A stretch of 64,000 nucleotides of DNA from Saxidomus purpurata. Lineage: Eukaryota > Mollusca > Bivalvia > Venerida > Veneridae. Below, in pieces: positions 39,829 to 52,246 of this stretch (positions within the stretch are counted from its first letter, which is position 1; the number at the start of each line of letters is the position of its first letter). The DNA lies in contig JAFMSR010000002.1 of NCBI GenBank assembly GCA_022818135.1, positions 26,279,448-26,343,447 of the forward strand. Direction: 5' to 3'. A program made the translations under genes and the position numbers. A model generated the notes under the pieces. That model worked only from the letters and a program-made list of their open reading frames with translations. It ran no database searches and was not told where the DNA came from.

Positions 39829-40372
39829 TGGCAAGACAATTTACTACTTAATCAAAAAAAGAAATCTCTAGATTATTTCATAAAGATATCTCCTAAAATA
39901 TGGGAGACATCTTTTCAATTCCGAGATATCTCTAGTAAAAGATAACTTTCTTTTAGTAGAGACATTTCTCTCGTTTTCAAAGATATCTCCCAATAATAAA
40001 GAGATTTCTCTCAATGCAATAGAGATATCTCTCTAACATGCAGAGATATATCTCCTTTCTCAAAAGATATCTCTGTAAAAGAGAAATCTATTAAAAATAG
40101 AGAGATATCAGCTTACACTTAAAGAGATACCTCTGTAACTTTGAGAACAGAAACATATCTCTCAAATGATGTTTAACAGATATCTCTGCGAGTAGAAGAT
40201 ATGTCTTAAAATTCATGAGATATCTTTCTGTGATACAAAGATATCTCGCAGCGTGAAAGAGATATCTCTATTTAAACGAAAAATATCGCTTTCAGTTAGA
40301 AAGTTATTGAAAGGTGTCACTTTAAAATTAGAAAGATGTATCTTTTGGAATAAGTAGTAACATGACTTGCGA
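39829..40372. mobile_element. TA-flanked element filled with an AGAGATATCTCT array
   Basis: Imperfect terminal inverted repeats of about 40 bp (left TGGCAAGACAATTTACTACT, right end complement TCGCAAGTCATGTTACTACT) are bordered by TA (39827-39828, 40373-40374). The inside (about 39861-40270) holds a dozen or more copies of the palindrome AGAGATATCTCT or close variants, 20-40 bp apart. No coding content. Confidence 0.75.
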
Positions 40373-41224
40373 TAATTTTAGAATTATGTGCTTTGACGGA
40401 TTACTTTTTTACCTGACATGGCTCAACTACTACATAGGACAGGTAGTTGCAACACACTGACATCCTGACGCATACCACATACAATACATAATACATGTAC
40501 ATGCTACATGTAACAGTTAATTATATTAGTCTTTTCTAAATTATGATGGCTTTTTACATTTTAAAGACTCGCATATATAATTACAATATGATAAAACTGC
40601 CCCAGTATACAAAGCAAAATCATATAAAATAGACTGGAAATAGTGCATGAATTATAATATATTGAAAAAACATAAATTTTATCAGACTAGTAACTAGTCT
40701 ACATCGTGTGTAACTGCAAGACTCTTAGACAAAGCATACCTTAAAATCTCTTGAATAAGCTGCGGCTTATTTTATTTTTTCGTGAGGATTTGGTCACATA
40801 TTTTCCAGAACAGCTCAATTTCCAGTCCGGCTTATTTTCAAGTACGAATTCTGCGCAAGGTAATAAAAACGGCTGCCTTAGTTGATACTGATATTTGATC
40901 ACGTAAACTTATTGGAATTTTAATTTCTGTCGGAAATTTATGGATCTTAATTTCATTGGAAATTTTATCTTTTAAATACACGGTTTATCTGATTTTAATT
41001 AAGTTTAATGTGAGAATAATGGTAAATGATTAAACTCCAATTTTATGTTATATACAGTAGAGCAAATAAATAAAGAATATCTTATTTTATTATAAACAAT
41101 ATTCTACTTTATCACAGTTTTATCCCTGCTCTGCCTGAATAAAAAACTTGATGCTACGTTTCCAATCGGGCTAACATTAAGGTTCAAGAAACTGGTGATA
41201 TATTTTCAAATCGGTATACTCGTA

Positions 41225-41345
41225 TTTCCAAGACCGGCCTTTAATCAAGGTGTATGGGTGTACGCTCGACAAACATACGGACAGACAAATCTGCCATAAG
41301 CAATATGTCTCTCCCCAATATACGGGATGGTGCTCAATAATGCAC
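41225..41345 (-). repeat. Mollusc-type dispersed repeat fragment
   Basis: On the minus strand: GGGGAGAGACATATTGCTTA, GGCAGATTTGTCTGTCCGTA, TGTTTGTCGAGCGTACACCC. The TCTGTCCGT phrase is typical of a common mollusc repeat. ORFs across it on both strands are spurious. Confidence 0.55.
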
Positions 41346-44326
41346 CATATGTGGTTTGACCCGGTAACTGGCATATGCATGTCTATCAAATCTCCTCGTA
41401 CTTTGGGAGAAACAGTGTTAAATCACTCTCAAATACTGAATATCAGATTAATGGCTCTGGAGAATCCGGCTGAAACAGTCCCGCATGTGGCTTCAATTTT
41501 CGGAGAGACCTGCTAGTGGCGCTAGAGTATAACATTATTATACTTCAGCGTATATTCACGGTAAGGTTAACTGTTTTGTAATTTTGATATTTGCGACTGT
41601 ATATACGATTTTTGATGGTCGAAACTATCTTTAATGGTGACGGCATTAGCAGAAGCCTTTACAACTATTTGCAACCACTAAAACACGTTACAATCTGTCG
41701 CAAATAAGGTTAACCCTATTCTAACGCACAATGGTGTAAAATGCGATCATTACTAATCATTCGACTTTCGTTATTTCATATTTGCAACGTTAACTGACGT
41801 AACCATCAGAAACGACGTCACATCGCTAGTACGTTAGAATAAATATTTCACTTTCATTGGTTGAAATATTGTTCAAAACGAGTATGTTATCAAAGATTAA
41901 TCTTCTTTGTGTCAAATATAAATTCTGTATTTGCATATTTTATGTAGTTTAAATTGGAGTGGCATCTTCCTTACTGCACATCAATATATGTCAAGACTTC
42001 TAACAAACTCGGAAAAACGAATAATGCAATCCTTAAAGAAGCCATCTTCACACGTCAAACCTGCCTGCTGCGTCAAACGTCAAACAAATTGCTGGTAAAG
42101 CAATTTCACCGAACAAGTCAAAAATTTCAAAATTCTAAAATTGAACACTAATTAAACAACATAAAATATCAAAATGATTACCACAGACATGCTCATAAAA
42201 TGAAATATTTGAAACCCTACTTAGCATAATCGTTAAATTAAATTCTTGGAGACAATTCTGTACTGATACTGAAATTTGAAATGAAATAAATCTAAATTAG
42301 TAATATAAATTGTAATAGTTTCTTCTGAATTTTTATGTTTAAGTATAGGACAAAAGAAAGGAATAATATATATGTATATAATATAGTTGTGCAGAGATAA
42401 TTTCGTGCTGGAATTGCAAGCCTTACATTTATATACCTTAAACTTTTATTCAAATTTCTGTATTGGGGCGGGGGTTGGGGAGTGATACAGACGAAGAATG
42501 ATTAAAAGAATGCATAGTTACAACTCCATGAAGTGAAACATTTTGCATCGCACGAATGTGTTTTATTTACGTAACTAGGGGTCACTGCTGAAATTCAAAA
42601 TAACAAGAAATTTTATTGACCCGGTTTTAAGTACACTAACATATTGCTAGTGAATTTCTGGAAAAAAAATGATAGGTCAATGACTTAACTTTTTCGCAAT
42701 ATTCATCTTTAGTGATGCACTATCAGAAAAGGTGCTTAATGCAGAATTAACTAGAATTTCGTATTGTAAACGATTATGTATGTGGTGTATGTTTCAGAAC
42801 GGGTATTAATTTTTAATCTCTTCTAAAGTAGTCTGTCATACTTTAGGATGAAAAATTAGAGATAGTGGTATTTCTATCATCATCTGAATAAATATTACGC
42901 TCCTTATTATTACCCCACCCACTTTACTAAAATCATTTTTGAAATATAACAAATGTAAATTTCCGGAAGTACAAAAATCCAAAACCTCACCAGTAACCCC
43001 CTTCAAAGCATGCTTTCATTTTTTCTCTCTCTTAATATATTGTCTATTTCTTCTTTGACCTATTGACTTAATTATAACGCCAAATATTCTGGAATAAATG
43101 TCTAAACTGTCTTACATAACGTGTAATGTGCGCTCATACACTGTACGTAAACCACGTTAATGCTATTAGTAGAGAATTAGTTCATGAATTAACTGCCACC
43201 GGAAAAAATCAAAGCAATCCTAATTGTTTGGCATTGTGACAACAATATTTAACCCCTTTTATCTAAAAGGAAAATATCGCCTTTGTCTCATCGGGACATA
43301 TTCTATGCAGTTTTGAGACAACAAATAGAGATTATATCTACAAGAAATAATAATGATAAAACCGTTTTTCTGAATACTGTGCTTTTTCTTGGGACTCAAC
43401 GCACGTACATGTACCAAGCATTGTCAGTCAATGATTGGCGAGAATTTTGGCATATCTTTCTTGCGAAGAAGAAAATGTCAGCGCTCTCACACAAAGAATT
43501 ACTAGCGGATCTGGATACCACTATGATCCTAAAATCAGTGAGAAGTAATACGTGATTATAAAAAAGCCAGCATTTTTTTTTACAATATTGTTGAGGATGT
43601 TAAGTCAGGGCCTGGGAAGTGTAATAGGAAGGAAGTTGGGTTCTGTTTCTTAAAGAAATCAAAACGTAACAAGAGCATTAAGCTAATGTTCTGAACACAT
43701 TTTCATTTTTTTTCTTTCGTTTCCTGTTCTGTGCTACGATACTTAAATTTAACCCGTCTGTTTTCTTGAGTATTTTTTTTCTCAGTCGATTTGAGAGAAT
43801 TACAGAATGTGAAAGCTAAAATTGATCGCTGCAATTGAATTAAGTTAAATTGCCTTGAACTAACTCCACTTATTTCATTAAGATAGTTTCAAACAAAAAG
43901 GTCAGTAAGTTCAAAAGATCAGATTCTAACACTGATGTTTTTTTTATTATTTTGGCCTCTTCAACGCCCCCGGTCCCCTGCAGTACACAATTTTACAATA
44001 TCCCGCAGTTAGCAGCATCTGCAACGTCCCGCAATGTGCATCCTTCGCGTGCGAATTCCATGATCCCCCGTAATAAGCGGCGAGCCATTGCATGATTGAT
44101 AACATATCTATAAAATAGCTTAACGCAGATCTGTTCCTACATATGAAACACAACTAGGTACATAAAAGTAATTACTTAAAGAGCCCTGCTATGTGAAAAG
44201 CAACACTTTCCTGCTTATATGCATTGTACAAATGAGAGATGTTTAAATTGTTTATGATATTACAAGTATCATAACGTTGGTTTACGCACAGTGGAACAAG
44301 TAAATTGTAAAAACTAATATCATATA

Positions 44327-44501
44327 TGGTGGCTGTTGTGTGCCAAGTTGTGTTTTCCACATTTCGGAGCGAAAAGTGTAAACACGAAAACTTGCCAACT
44401 AGCTATTTTGCCGTGTTTTCGACTTTTCGACTTGGCCGGACGAAATGTCGAAACACCACGTATGAAAGGCAAAAGTACGACATGGCAGACATCAGCCACC
44501 A
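44327..44501. mobile_element. TA-flanked MITE
   Basis: The ends TGGTGGCTGTTG.. and ..CATCAGCCACCA are inverted repeats bordered by TA (44325-44326, 44502-44503). The similarity extends inward with interruptions (TGTGCCAAGTTGTG against TCTGCCATGTCGTA). It is about 175 bp long and non-coding, with GTGTTTTCGACTTTTCGAC in the middle. Confidence 0.65.
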
Positions 44502-45469
44502 TATGAAGTATAAATGGAGTTTATAATAGTTCGATACAATTAAACAACCGCATAGATAGAATAATGCTCGTGATTCAACCCTGATTGTTGTTATCCACGT
44601 TTAATATTTCACTGAAATTCTTCTGTTTGTTGAACAGTTTAAGTATACGAAGTCGTTTATTTTCGTTCAATTTTTTCTTGCAATATTTCTTTCAGACACT
44701 TTGTGCTTCTCGAAGAACTGTTTCCAAAATATTTATGGCCTTATGCTAATGGATTTTAACAAATAAATATTGTAAACCAAGAAACTCCTACTGGTGTTTT
44801 ATTTTCCCCATATGCTTTATTGAATTGTTACATTTCCGACAACTTTTAAATGAAAAACAGTTTGTTCCTGCGAGAATAAAACACAAAAGCCTCAAGTTGA
44901 AACCCATTTGTATTTCAGACTAATTTCCTGCAATTTGTTTCCTAGAGTTCTGACAAACAGAAAGAACTGCTGAAGCAAAAGTGAAATTCTGAGTATGCGA
45001 TTCAAGTCCGGAACTTTCAGTTTGATACTATATGTATAAAGTTCTATCGCAAAAACAAATTCAATATCATAATACATTTGTTTTTCGTTCTTTCTTCACC
45101 AAACGCAAAAGAAAATCACAGCACTCCAAAATAAAATGGACAGAAAGTCTGGACAAATCAAGTTCTGTATTTGAGAATCATTTCGTGGTTCCTTTTTTGT
45201 TTTTGTGGAATAAATTAAATACCAGATCGTGACAATGAATTTGCATGAAAATTTGCGTTTAATTGGTATGGCGTCTAGATTTGATGCTTTATACAGGACT
45301 AAAACTACATGTCACTTGGTGGAAATGCTGATAGATTGATCCGAACTGGTACTCCTGCACTCCTATGGGCAAACAAGGGAAGAGGACAGCAGCTTCCAGC
45401 GTATAATTAACTTGCATGTATTACAAATCAGGTTTTACGTTGTTTCCACCCTTGTTTATTTTGAAGTAA

Positions 45470-45690
45470 AAAGATCAAAGATGATACAACGCGCTGGACT
45501 TGTAATTAACGGATCGCAGGTTCGATCCCCCGCTCCTCCACTAACATAACAGATGGTCTTTCGAATGGGACTGAAACCGAGGTCCGATGTATTGGTGATG
45601 TACACCGGGCATGTCAAAGAAGCAGACGGTGTCTCTGGGGCGGGACACTTTCTGTAAATTGCACTATCCCCTGAAACCTTAATACTTATT
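45470..45690 (+). repeat. tRNA-derived SINE
   Basis: GCGCTGGACTTGTAATTAAC and GATCGCAGGTTCGATCCCCC form a tRNA-like anticodon and T-arm with B box. The body CCGAGGTCCGATGTATTGGT..GATGTACACCGGGCATGTCA..GGTGTCTCTGGGGCGGGACA matches a bivalve SINE I know. The A-box end is eroded. It is not a functional tRNA gene. Confidence 0.7.
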
Positions 45691-45852
45691 TCCATTTGCA
45701 TTAACTTGTGAAAAACTGCGCGTGATCATGTAAGACGGTAAATACCCTTTTATTTGCGTTAAAACCACTTTGCACTGGATGTTTTTGCCCTGACATTTCA
45801 TTCCTTTCTCCTTCTTAACATTCTTACTCAAAAATGATTTGTATTATAATGT

Positions 45853-46070
45853 TTATGCACTACTTCGCCTTCTATGTTTCCTCTTGAAAGAGAACATGTT
45901 CTTTGATCTGACATTTTCAATTTCGTACAACTCACAAAAGCTTTTTGTAAATGCATTATCAATTCTCATTAATTCGTAGTGTTCCTTGTTCCCTTTGAAA
46001 GGTTTCGGCAAGTATTTAGCATTCATTACATAATACAAATACACAAACTTTAGGACCAAATTAAACTCCT
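45853..46070 (-). CDS. Candidate terminal exon of an unknown minus-strand gene
   Basis: The acceptor is CAGTTTTCTTACAG|AG at 46070, followed by an open frame to TAA at 45855-45853. It reads EFNLVLKFVYLYYVMNAKYL, PKPFKGNKEHYELMRID and ends in a basic tail FKRKHRRRSSA. Its two leading bases complete the single base left by the exon at 48730-48555 (C|AG, Gln), so the two could form the end of one gene, about 130 residues together. No polyadenylation signal is obvious. Family unknown; it may also be a chance ORF. Confidence 0.3.
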
Positions 46071-46971
46071 CTGTAAGAAAACTGACAGCATAATAATAGT
46101 CCAACAACATTAATAAAGGTCTGTCCTTTCACGTGTCAAAAAGACAAGCTGTTCTATACAACAATTCTATTCTACACTTACTCAAAATCAAAAACATTAT
46201 ACAAATGTACTAGCTATTGAAACGTCACTATAAGAGAGTTGGTTTTCGGACAGAAAGGCTCATTTTTGAACTGATGCACTGTTTTTACATTTAGTTTGAA
46301 ATACACTGGCTCATAACTTTGACAATATGATGCAAGTAAATATAGAATTCTGGATTGAACAACATATGATTTAAAACAGGTATTTCGATTAAGAAGGAAA
46401 GCATATATATCATATTCTAGATATCTGACAAAGTAGCTGTTGTCTGAGAAACTGTCAGTTGTGATGAATTTTGATTTTCCTGATACATCAGTTGCCGGCT
46501 GCGTCCTTCTGAAAATAGGTATCTACGACGTTTAGAAGATTTACAATAAAGCTTGATTAATTGTTCGTATCCTGTTGTACATCATATTAAATGTCATGTT
46601 ATATAACATGTTACATATCATGTTATTGAGAACATCAGGAACAGCATGTCCTTATAACTGTCGCTGGTAATATGATCGAATGCATGTAGCCGCTGACGTT
46701 TAAACATGGTTGTCAACACACTAAGTGGCCTTCGAGGTAAAAACGTCGCCATTTGCTAAAATTTCAATTATTATTTCCCGTAATGTTTAGCTGTTTTGAA
46801 AATTTGAATTAAAAAAGTGAAGTTGAAAATGTGTAATATAGATTTTCGAGAAAAAATAGAATACTGGCGTTGCTTCTAGTTTTATTTGGAAAAGTTTGAA
46901 TCTGGTTCTGATCATTTAAATTGAGCATTCGCAAAACCAATCGTGTCCAAGTCATAAAAAGTAAAGCACAG

Positions 46972-47032
46972 CCCCCCCCCCCCCACCCCCCCCCCCCCAC
47001 AAAAAAACCCCGGCCCCCCAAAAAGAAAGCGC
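46972..47032. repeat. C-rich low-complexity run
   Basis: Two C runs are separated by a single A (46972-46999), then a short A run and CCCCGGCCCCCC. Similar in kind to the G run at 37996. The minus-strand ORF that crosses it is spurious. Confidence 0.8.
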
Positions 47033-48554
47033 GGGGACCTGCTAATTAAATATCAATTAATACTTATTATTTCTTCTTGATGTTTACACTGAAAGGTTTT
47101 TCAAAATTCATATACATGTAGTCTTTGTTAAGTCCAGTCACTGCAAAGTTACACTTAACAATATGTCACATAGTGTAAAATCTATCTTTAACGCAAATGC
47201 GGGATGCGACACAACATTTACAGATATTCTTGCGCAAAATTATGTAATGTCTGGTGCAAATGATCTCAAGATTGCTTTTTTGTTTGTTTGTATTCGTGCT
47301 TATTGGGTCCACCATCCTCGTTCGAGGTATAATCGGTACGACCCGGCATGTTCTCCTGTTCATGCCCCTAACAATGCAAATTTAGAGTCCGAAAATAGGG
47401 GGAAAATTTACCTGACGCAATTTCCAGTCAGTATAGGTCAGTTTTCCTAGTGAGATATCCATGAGGTTCACCATACAGTGCCGCAGTATTGGTTTACTCT
47501 AACTCAAACCACAGCCGCATCACACACAAGAGCATTTCGTGGTCTCTCTGCCGGAAGCACGACGAGCTCACCTACGGGTCTGATAAAGACCGAGTGATCG
47601 CACATTCGACACAATCCAGTCACTTAAAAGATACACGTCCCCTCTCTACGCAGAACCTTATGACATGTCGGGTTCTAAAGGGGGGTTGATCTCAAGATTT
47701 GGGCTGGTTTTTGCTTAGAAGATCTAGAATTTCTTGTAACAAGAAAAAAAACACCAATGTGGCAATAAATTGCCGCGAAAATGTGCGTTTAATCGGCAGC
47801 GTCGTGGTGTTCAGCGTGTAGCGTTGAGGTTTTATAAACGACAATTGAATCTTGCGAATCTGCTAACAGAAACAAATTGGTACAAACGACACTCATGCAG
47901 ATACAAAGGGGAAGATAGCGCAAAAACACGCAAACTTCCTGTGTGTACGTTTTTTTTTTTAAAGAAGATTTTTCAAGTGAGAATTGTTTTCTGTTTATGT
48001 CAACCACGATGATGAAGGGGTATTTTGCAGGTTTTTTTCTGCGGAAAATAATTATCATGTTTTGTTAATGGCAAAAATAATCATATCCATTTTCTTCTGC
48101 AGTCAATATATCTTTTTTAAAAATCTGCGGTCATCTAAAGAATTGTGCAATTCCATTTTACTTACATTGCATATTGATTATTGCCGCCTATCCGTCAAAT
48201 TTTGTCACGATTTTCATCAAGCGTAATAAATTTTATGCAATAGCCGCGAGGGGCATTACTCCATCTGTTGTAACAGTATGTTCATTGATATTCCACTATC
48301 AAGCAATCTATCATGCAGTCTTCTTGAAGTTTTGATGCATCTGTCCAATATTTGTAGTGTCGTGTAAATCATTTCCAGACAGCTTGCTAGAGAAATTTTC
48401 TAGCAGTTTCTCCAATTTATTGAATATCAGGACAAAGTAAATATGACAACGTGAAAAACTGTCTGATTTCCAAATTCATTTTGATGTTGCTTAATACATG
48501 TTACCAGACACCGAACTGGCGTCTTTCTTGCCATGTAACAATCATGGCACTTAC

Positions 48555-48730
48555 GAAACTTTAGAGCACAGAAATTTATTTCAGGACAGTGCCATGACAG
48601 TTTACGTTTGTAGCGACTATGGTCCGTTGTAACGACGTTTCTGAATGGTTTTTTTTTCTCTAATTTAAACTCTTTTATACAGTTTTTGTACGATCCGAAA
48701 TTTAAAATATTTCCATCGTCTATTTTATAA
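48555..48730 (-). CDS. Candidate coding exon of an unknown minus-strand gene (upstream piece)
   Basis: The frame is open from the acceptor TTCTGTCACTATCAG|T (48730) to a full-consensus donor TTTC|GTAAGT (48555): one base, 58 codons, one base. It reads YKIDDGNILNFGSYKNCIKE, then a lysine-rich part and KRKLSWHCPEINFCALKF. If the donor is ignored the frame stays open to TGA at 48427, adding cysteines (CHDC, CLVTC). Codon choice looks coding, but chance ORFs of this length do occur here. It lies inside receptor intron 1 on the same strand. I do not recognise it. Confidence 0.3.
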
Positions 48731-48796
48731 CTGATAGTGACAGAAATGAGTAAGTCGTACAAAAAATACGAGTTTTAATTATTACATGCATCTTTA

Positions 48797-48930
48797 ATGG
48801 CTTCGGCCAAGGCTGTCGTAGCATGCTTGAAAATTGGAGACAAGAAATCCTTACAGAAACCATCGAAAATATCGAAAAATATAATCAGGAAACCCTACAT
48901 TACAGCCTCAACCCTTTTCTCGGAGCAACT
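48797..48930 (+). CDS. Unrecognised small gene, candidate coding exon 1
   Basis: The exon starts at ATG 48797, with an in-frame TAA shortly upstream, and runs 44 codons plus two bases to the donor CAACT|GTAATT (phase 2). It begins MASAKAVVACLKIGDKKS and ends ITASTLFSEQ. The split codon CT|A is completed by the first base of the next exon. The start context is poor and the donor only moderate. Support comes from the matching phase and coding-like codon choice. It lies within intron 1 of the antisense receptor gene and only about 70 bp from a candidate minus-strand exon. The true start could be elsewhere. Confidence 0.45.
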
Positions 48931-49479
48931 GTAATTTTGTCTTGTTCAAGTTTATTTTGAAATTTCTTTGGAATTAATGTATAGGAGAATATTTGTTTTA
49001 TGTTCTTTAACTTAATCAGTTAGCTATTTTACCTTGAACTGTGGATAAAGTGTTTTTGTCAACCACAATATACTAATAAATTTTGCAAACGTCCACTATA
49101 AATAGAAGACGATTAACCCAGTCAGCAATATAACTCTTTCTTGCAATTCTTGATTCGGAATTCATGCATAAACTGATATGAAACGCTGTAATAGTGTAGT
49201 GTTTCGCTCGATATAGAACGGTTATGGCTTTCCATAGTCAAATGTTGTTTTCCGTATAGAGCAACTCATTTCCCTTACAGATTGATGTCGATAAAATGTT
49301 CAAATGCATTAAGCCAACACACCGTAAGTTAAAACAACTGATTTCAAAATCCTTTTACGAAAATGGCTGAAATATATTAGGAATATGTTTGTCCCGTCTT
49401 GCTGCATTTCTGCCTGAGGACCAATAATTGTGACACATTTGAATTGCAAAACTGCTACAACAGTTCTCTTAAAATTCAG

Positions 49480-49558
49480 ATGTATAAAACTTGACGATGA
49501 TTATATCCCTCTTGGGAAAACATGTTTCCGGATCTTTGGTATGGTTATATACCCAGGG
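49480..49558 (+). CDS. Unrecognised small gene, candidate coding exon 2
   Basis: The exon has 79 nt. The acceptor is TTCTCTTAAAATTCAG|A and the donor a full-consensus GGG|GTAAGT in phase 0. It reads CIKLDDDYIPLGKTCFRI then FGMVIYPG. Only this frame is open. The segment looks like a strand-forming piece of a small alpha/beta domain (FGMVIYPG). The following intron (49559-52246) contains exon 1 of the receptor gene on the other strand. Confidence 0.55.
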
Positions 49559-50659
49559 GTAAGTGTCTCTGAAAATCTTTTGAAAAAGGGCAATAAATAA
49601 ATGGGCCAGTTACCAAACCGGGCAATGTTTTCACTGATTTTTTAAATGTAAGTTTGTATTTTGTATTTTCTTTTGCGAAACTGAAGTAGTATCAAGTACA
49701 TGTAGTTGCCCACTTAATACGGCGTAATTGCACAGTTTTAAATGTTAAAGCAAAGATCAATCCGGTTCGATAGCATACCAAATGGATACGTAAACCACTC
49801 TCAGGAAAGCGACTCTCGGTCCATGGAACGGTGTAGTTTTATAGTATTGTAGCGCATTACAAAACGGATACGGCTTTCCATAGTAAAATGTTGTTTTTCG
49901 TACAGCGGGACTTATTGCCTTTCAAATGATAAATCAACAATCAGAAAATAGATAACATTAACAGCCTTTTAGTATGTTATTGTAGCAGTTCATGAACATT
50001 TGCTGCTGTATAATGCATAAGAGCTTATGACAAAGTTGCTCTCAGAGCAAATGGCTTGCTTAATGTGTGTACATGGAGGAATGCAATTTGTGAAACGTTA
50101 TCTAAGTTTATAGACGGGATTAGAAAACGCCTGTTCATCAAGGAAATAAAACAAAAACTGGAATTTCAAAGTCAAACGCTAAATAACACATCGCACTGGT
50201 AATAGGAAATCGGCTTTAAAGTCCAAAAAAATCTGGTAAATCTACATTAACTTCCAAAGTCGATGGATCTTGTCATCAAATAACAGTAGCTTGAATTGGC
50301 AATCAACATAGATTTCTAGTCTTATGAGAACCTTTCCACATTAAAAATCTGCAATTTTTTTAATTGAAGAACATTTGTTCAGATGTTCTTTCGTGGCCAT
50401 TTTGCAGTTTTATTCGGATGTATAGAAAATAATGTATAGTACCTAAACGATAAGAGCGATTCTTTGTTTTGCTATTGTAGTTCTTTGATAAATAAAAATA
50501 CAACATTAAGAAAAATAGATAATCGACTATGGAACTGCTTTCATCAAAAGGGCATAATATTATTAAAAAACAAGCCTGATGTTGAAATTTAAGGTTGTTA
50601 ACGGAAATGAGAAGAAAAAAGGTGGTTTATATAATAATGAATGCTATTTGTATACATAC

Positions 50660-51133
50660 CTGTAGCGCTCCTGGATAGTGCGGGTCCCAACTGATGACTG
50701 GGTATCCTAGGTGACCCGCTAACTGAAGAATGTAACTGTTTGATGATGCCGAACCTGATCCATAGTTTAAACTTAAAATTGTGTTAACAGGTTTTTTGAA
50801 TATTTGTTTACAGAATAATGATAAAATCTCCGAAGGGGATTCTGTTCTTGTAAAATTTAACCAAGTATTTATAACAAATTGTAGTCGAAGATTTCTATAC
50901 GCAGGTTGTCGGCTGTGCTTGATTCGTTCTTTTATTCTAATGTGCGTTGACTGGAATTTTTTCTCCGCTGTTTGTTGGTAGGGCATCACAATTTGCAAAA
51001 CAACGTCCTGGCGGGCAACCACATGAACAACACAGCTCAACTCTGACCATATCAAAATAAACAGAAAAACTATCCCAACGCTATTCTCCCTAGATATTTT
51101 CATTTTCATTAGAAACGTTTTATTCCAATTCAT
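50660..51133 (-). CDS. GRIN2-like: NMDA-type glutamate receptor subunit, coding exon 1 (signal peptide + start of amino-terminal domain)
   Basis: This exon encodes residues 1-158. The ATG at 51133 is preceded by an in-frame TAG (51148-51146), and an AG at that spot could also be an acceptor for a 5' UTR exon. After a basic start with further Met at 9 and 11, residues about 19-40 form a hydrophobic signal segment (VGIVFLFILIW). The rest resembles the first lobe of an NMDA receptor amino-terminal domain: VVLQIVMPYQQ near residue 44, a glycosylation sequon NFT, then AGHLGYPVISWDPHYPGALQ at the end. The aligned GluN2 stretch has the same pattern, with a strand followed by PVLG or PILG. The exon ends CAG|GTATGT in phase 0. 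In animals the product is a subunit of the glutamate-gated cation channel at synapses, and this domain binds modulators and guides assembly. I favour GluN2 over GluN1 because exon 2 reads FSVVTT. Confidence 0.9.
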
Positions 51134-51343
51134 GATGACGCACTAAAATAACAATTTCATTTTACCGCACATTTTCCCGTTAAGATTACATTTCATGTAC
51201 CACGTAATAAATTTTCCGCTGTACGTCTTTTCCTTACAACAATTTATCTAAGCATCTATACACTTAACACAAAGTAGTACATAACTTAATTTCGGGTAAC
51301 AATAAGCCTATTTGCATAGATGTTCCTTCCACTATTGACTATA

Positions 51344-51628
51344 TCACACTATTGGTATAATCCAATAACCCTTGTAATGCTCCATCATCCGCCTCAATGA
51401 GTTCTGTCCAAAATTTTGAGATCTCCCTTGTTTGCAGAAGCTATGAATCAATGAATTGTAATTCCCCGTTCTTCTCTTTGCCTCTTCTAGAAGTCTATGA
51501 AATAGGCGGAAAAATAGATAACATGTCTTCGATTTGACAACCGCAGCAAGACAACATTTATACAGCATTGACACTTTTATTAACTCCAATGACCCAGGGT
51601 AATCGTTACAGTGGTATTCGCCAAGTCT
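51344..51628 (-). CDS. Open minus-strand exon candidate upstream of the receptor start
   Basis: The frame is open for 94 codons directly from a good acceptor (TATTCTTTTGATATTTTACAG|AGA shape, border at 51628) to TGA at 51346-51344. It reads RLGEYHCNDYPGSLELIK and further SKTCYLFFRLFHRLLEEAKR. No strong internal donor is visible. It lies about 210 bp upstream of the receptor ATG on the same strand. It could be the last exon of an upstream gene, part of a 5' transcript of the receptor, or chance. I do not recognise the protein. Confidence 0.25.
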   Translation of the reverse strand, partial: RLGEYHCNDYPGSLELIKVSMLYKCCLAAVVKSKTCYLFFRLFHRLLEEAKRRTGNYNSLIHSFCKQGRSQNFGQNSLRRMMEHYKGYWIIPIV

Positions 51629-52246
51629 CTGTAAAATATCAAAAGAATAGAATTTTACTTTTGTGTTTAAGCGTACATATGAAATTTTGAGTTCATCTCA
51701 TTTATTGGACATTCATGAAAATAAAACAATACAATAATTAGTATATACAAATGTCAATGCATAAAATGACAATGGAATTAAAGAAAAAATCAGTATATCT
51801 AAAATGAAAGTAAAAATACTTTATCTCTTTCCTTGTCAAATTACATGGGGTTAAAAGATAACAAATATAATACAAGATGTTACTACCTAAATATGCTTGA
51901 TATGTCAAAGTATATGTAGATTTCTAAGCAGTTGAGTGCCTTAATTTCAATGCAACAACAAATTCATACTATCGCACTTCTTTCGTTATGCTTCAGTAGT
52001 CCTATTCAATTACTGGTTAACGCATACTAGGGCAAATCCATTTTGAAAATTCAGCTGAGTAAGTATTGAAGCTATAATACTGTTCAAAGTGACCAGAAAA
52101 ATTATGTTCAAGCAATTTTCTTAAAACATGAAATATGTTTAGAATATTAAGAGAAAAAAAGGTTATGCTCAACCATTTCTTTTATACTATGTTGCAAAAG
52201 AAAGTGTGCACTTAGGTTTTGTTAATTTTATGAATTATTTTTACAG

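Noticed and set aside
41177..41516. Overlapping ORFs on both strands
   Set aside because: They fall in a dispersed mollusc-type repeat and are not a gene.
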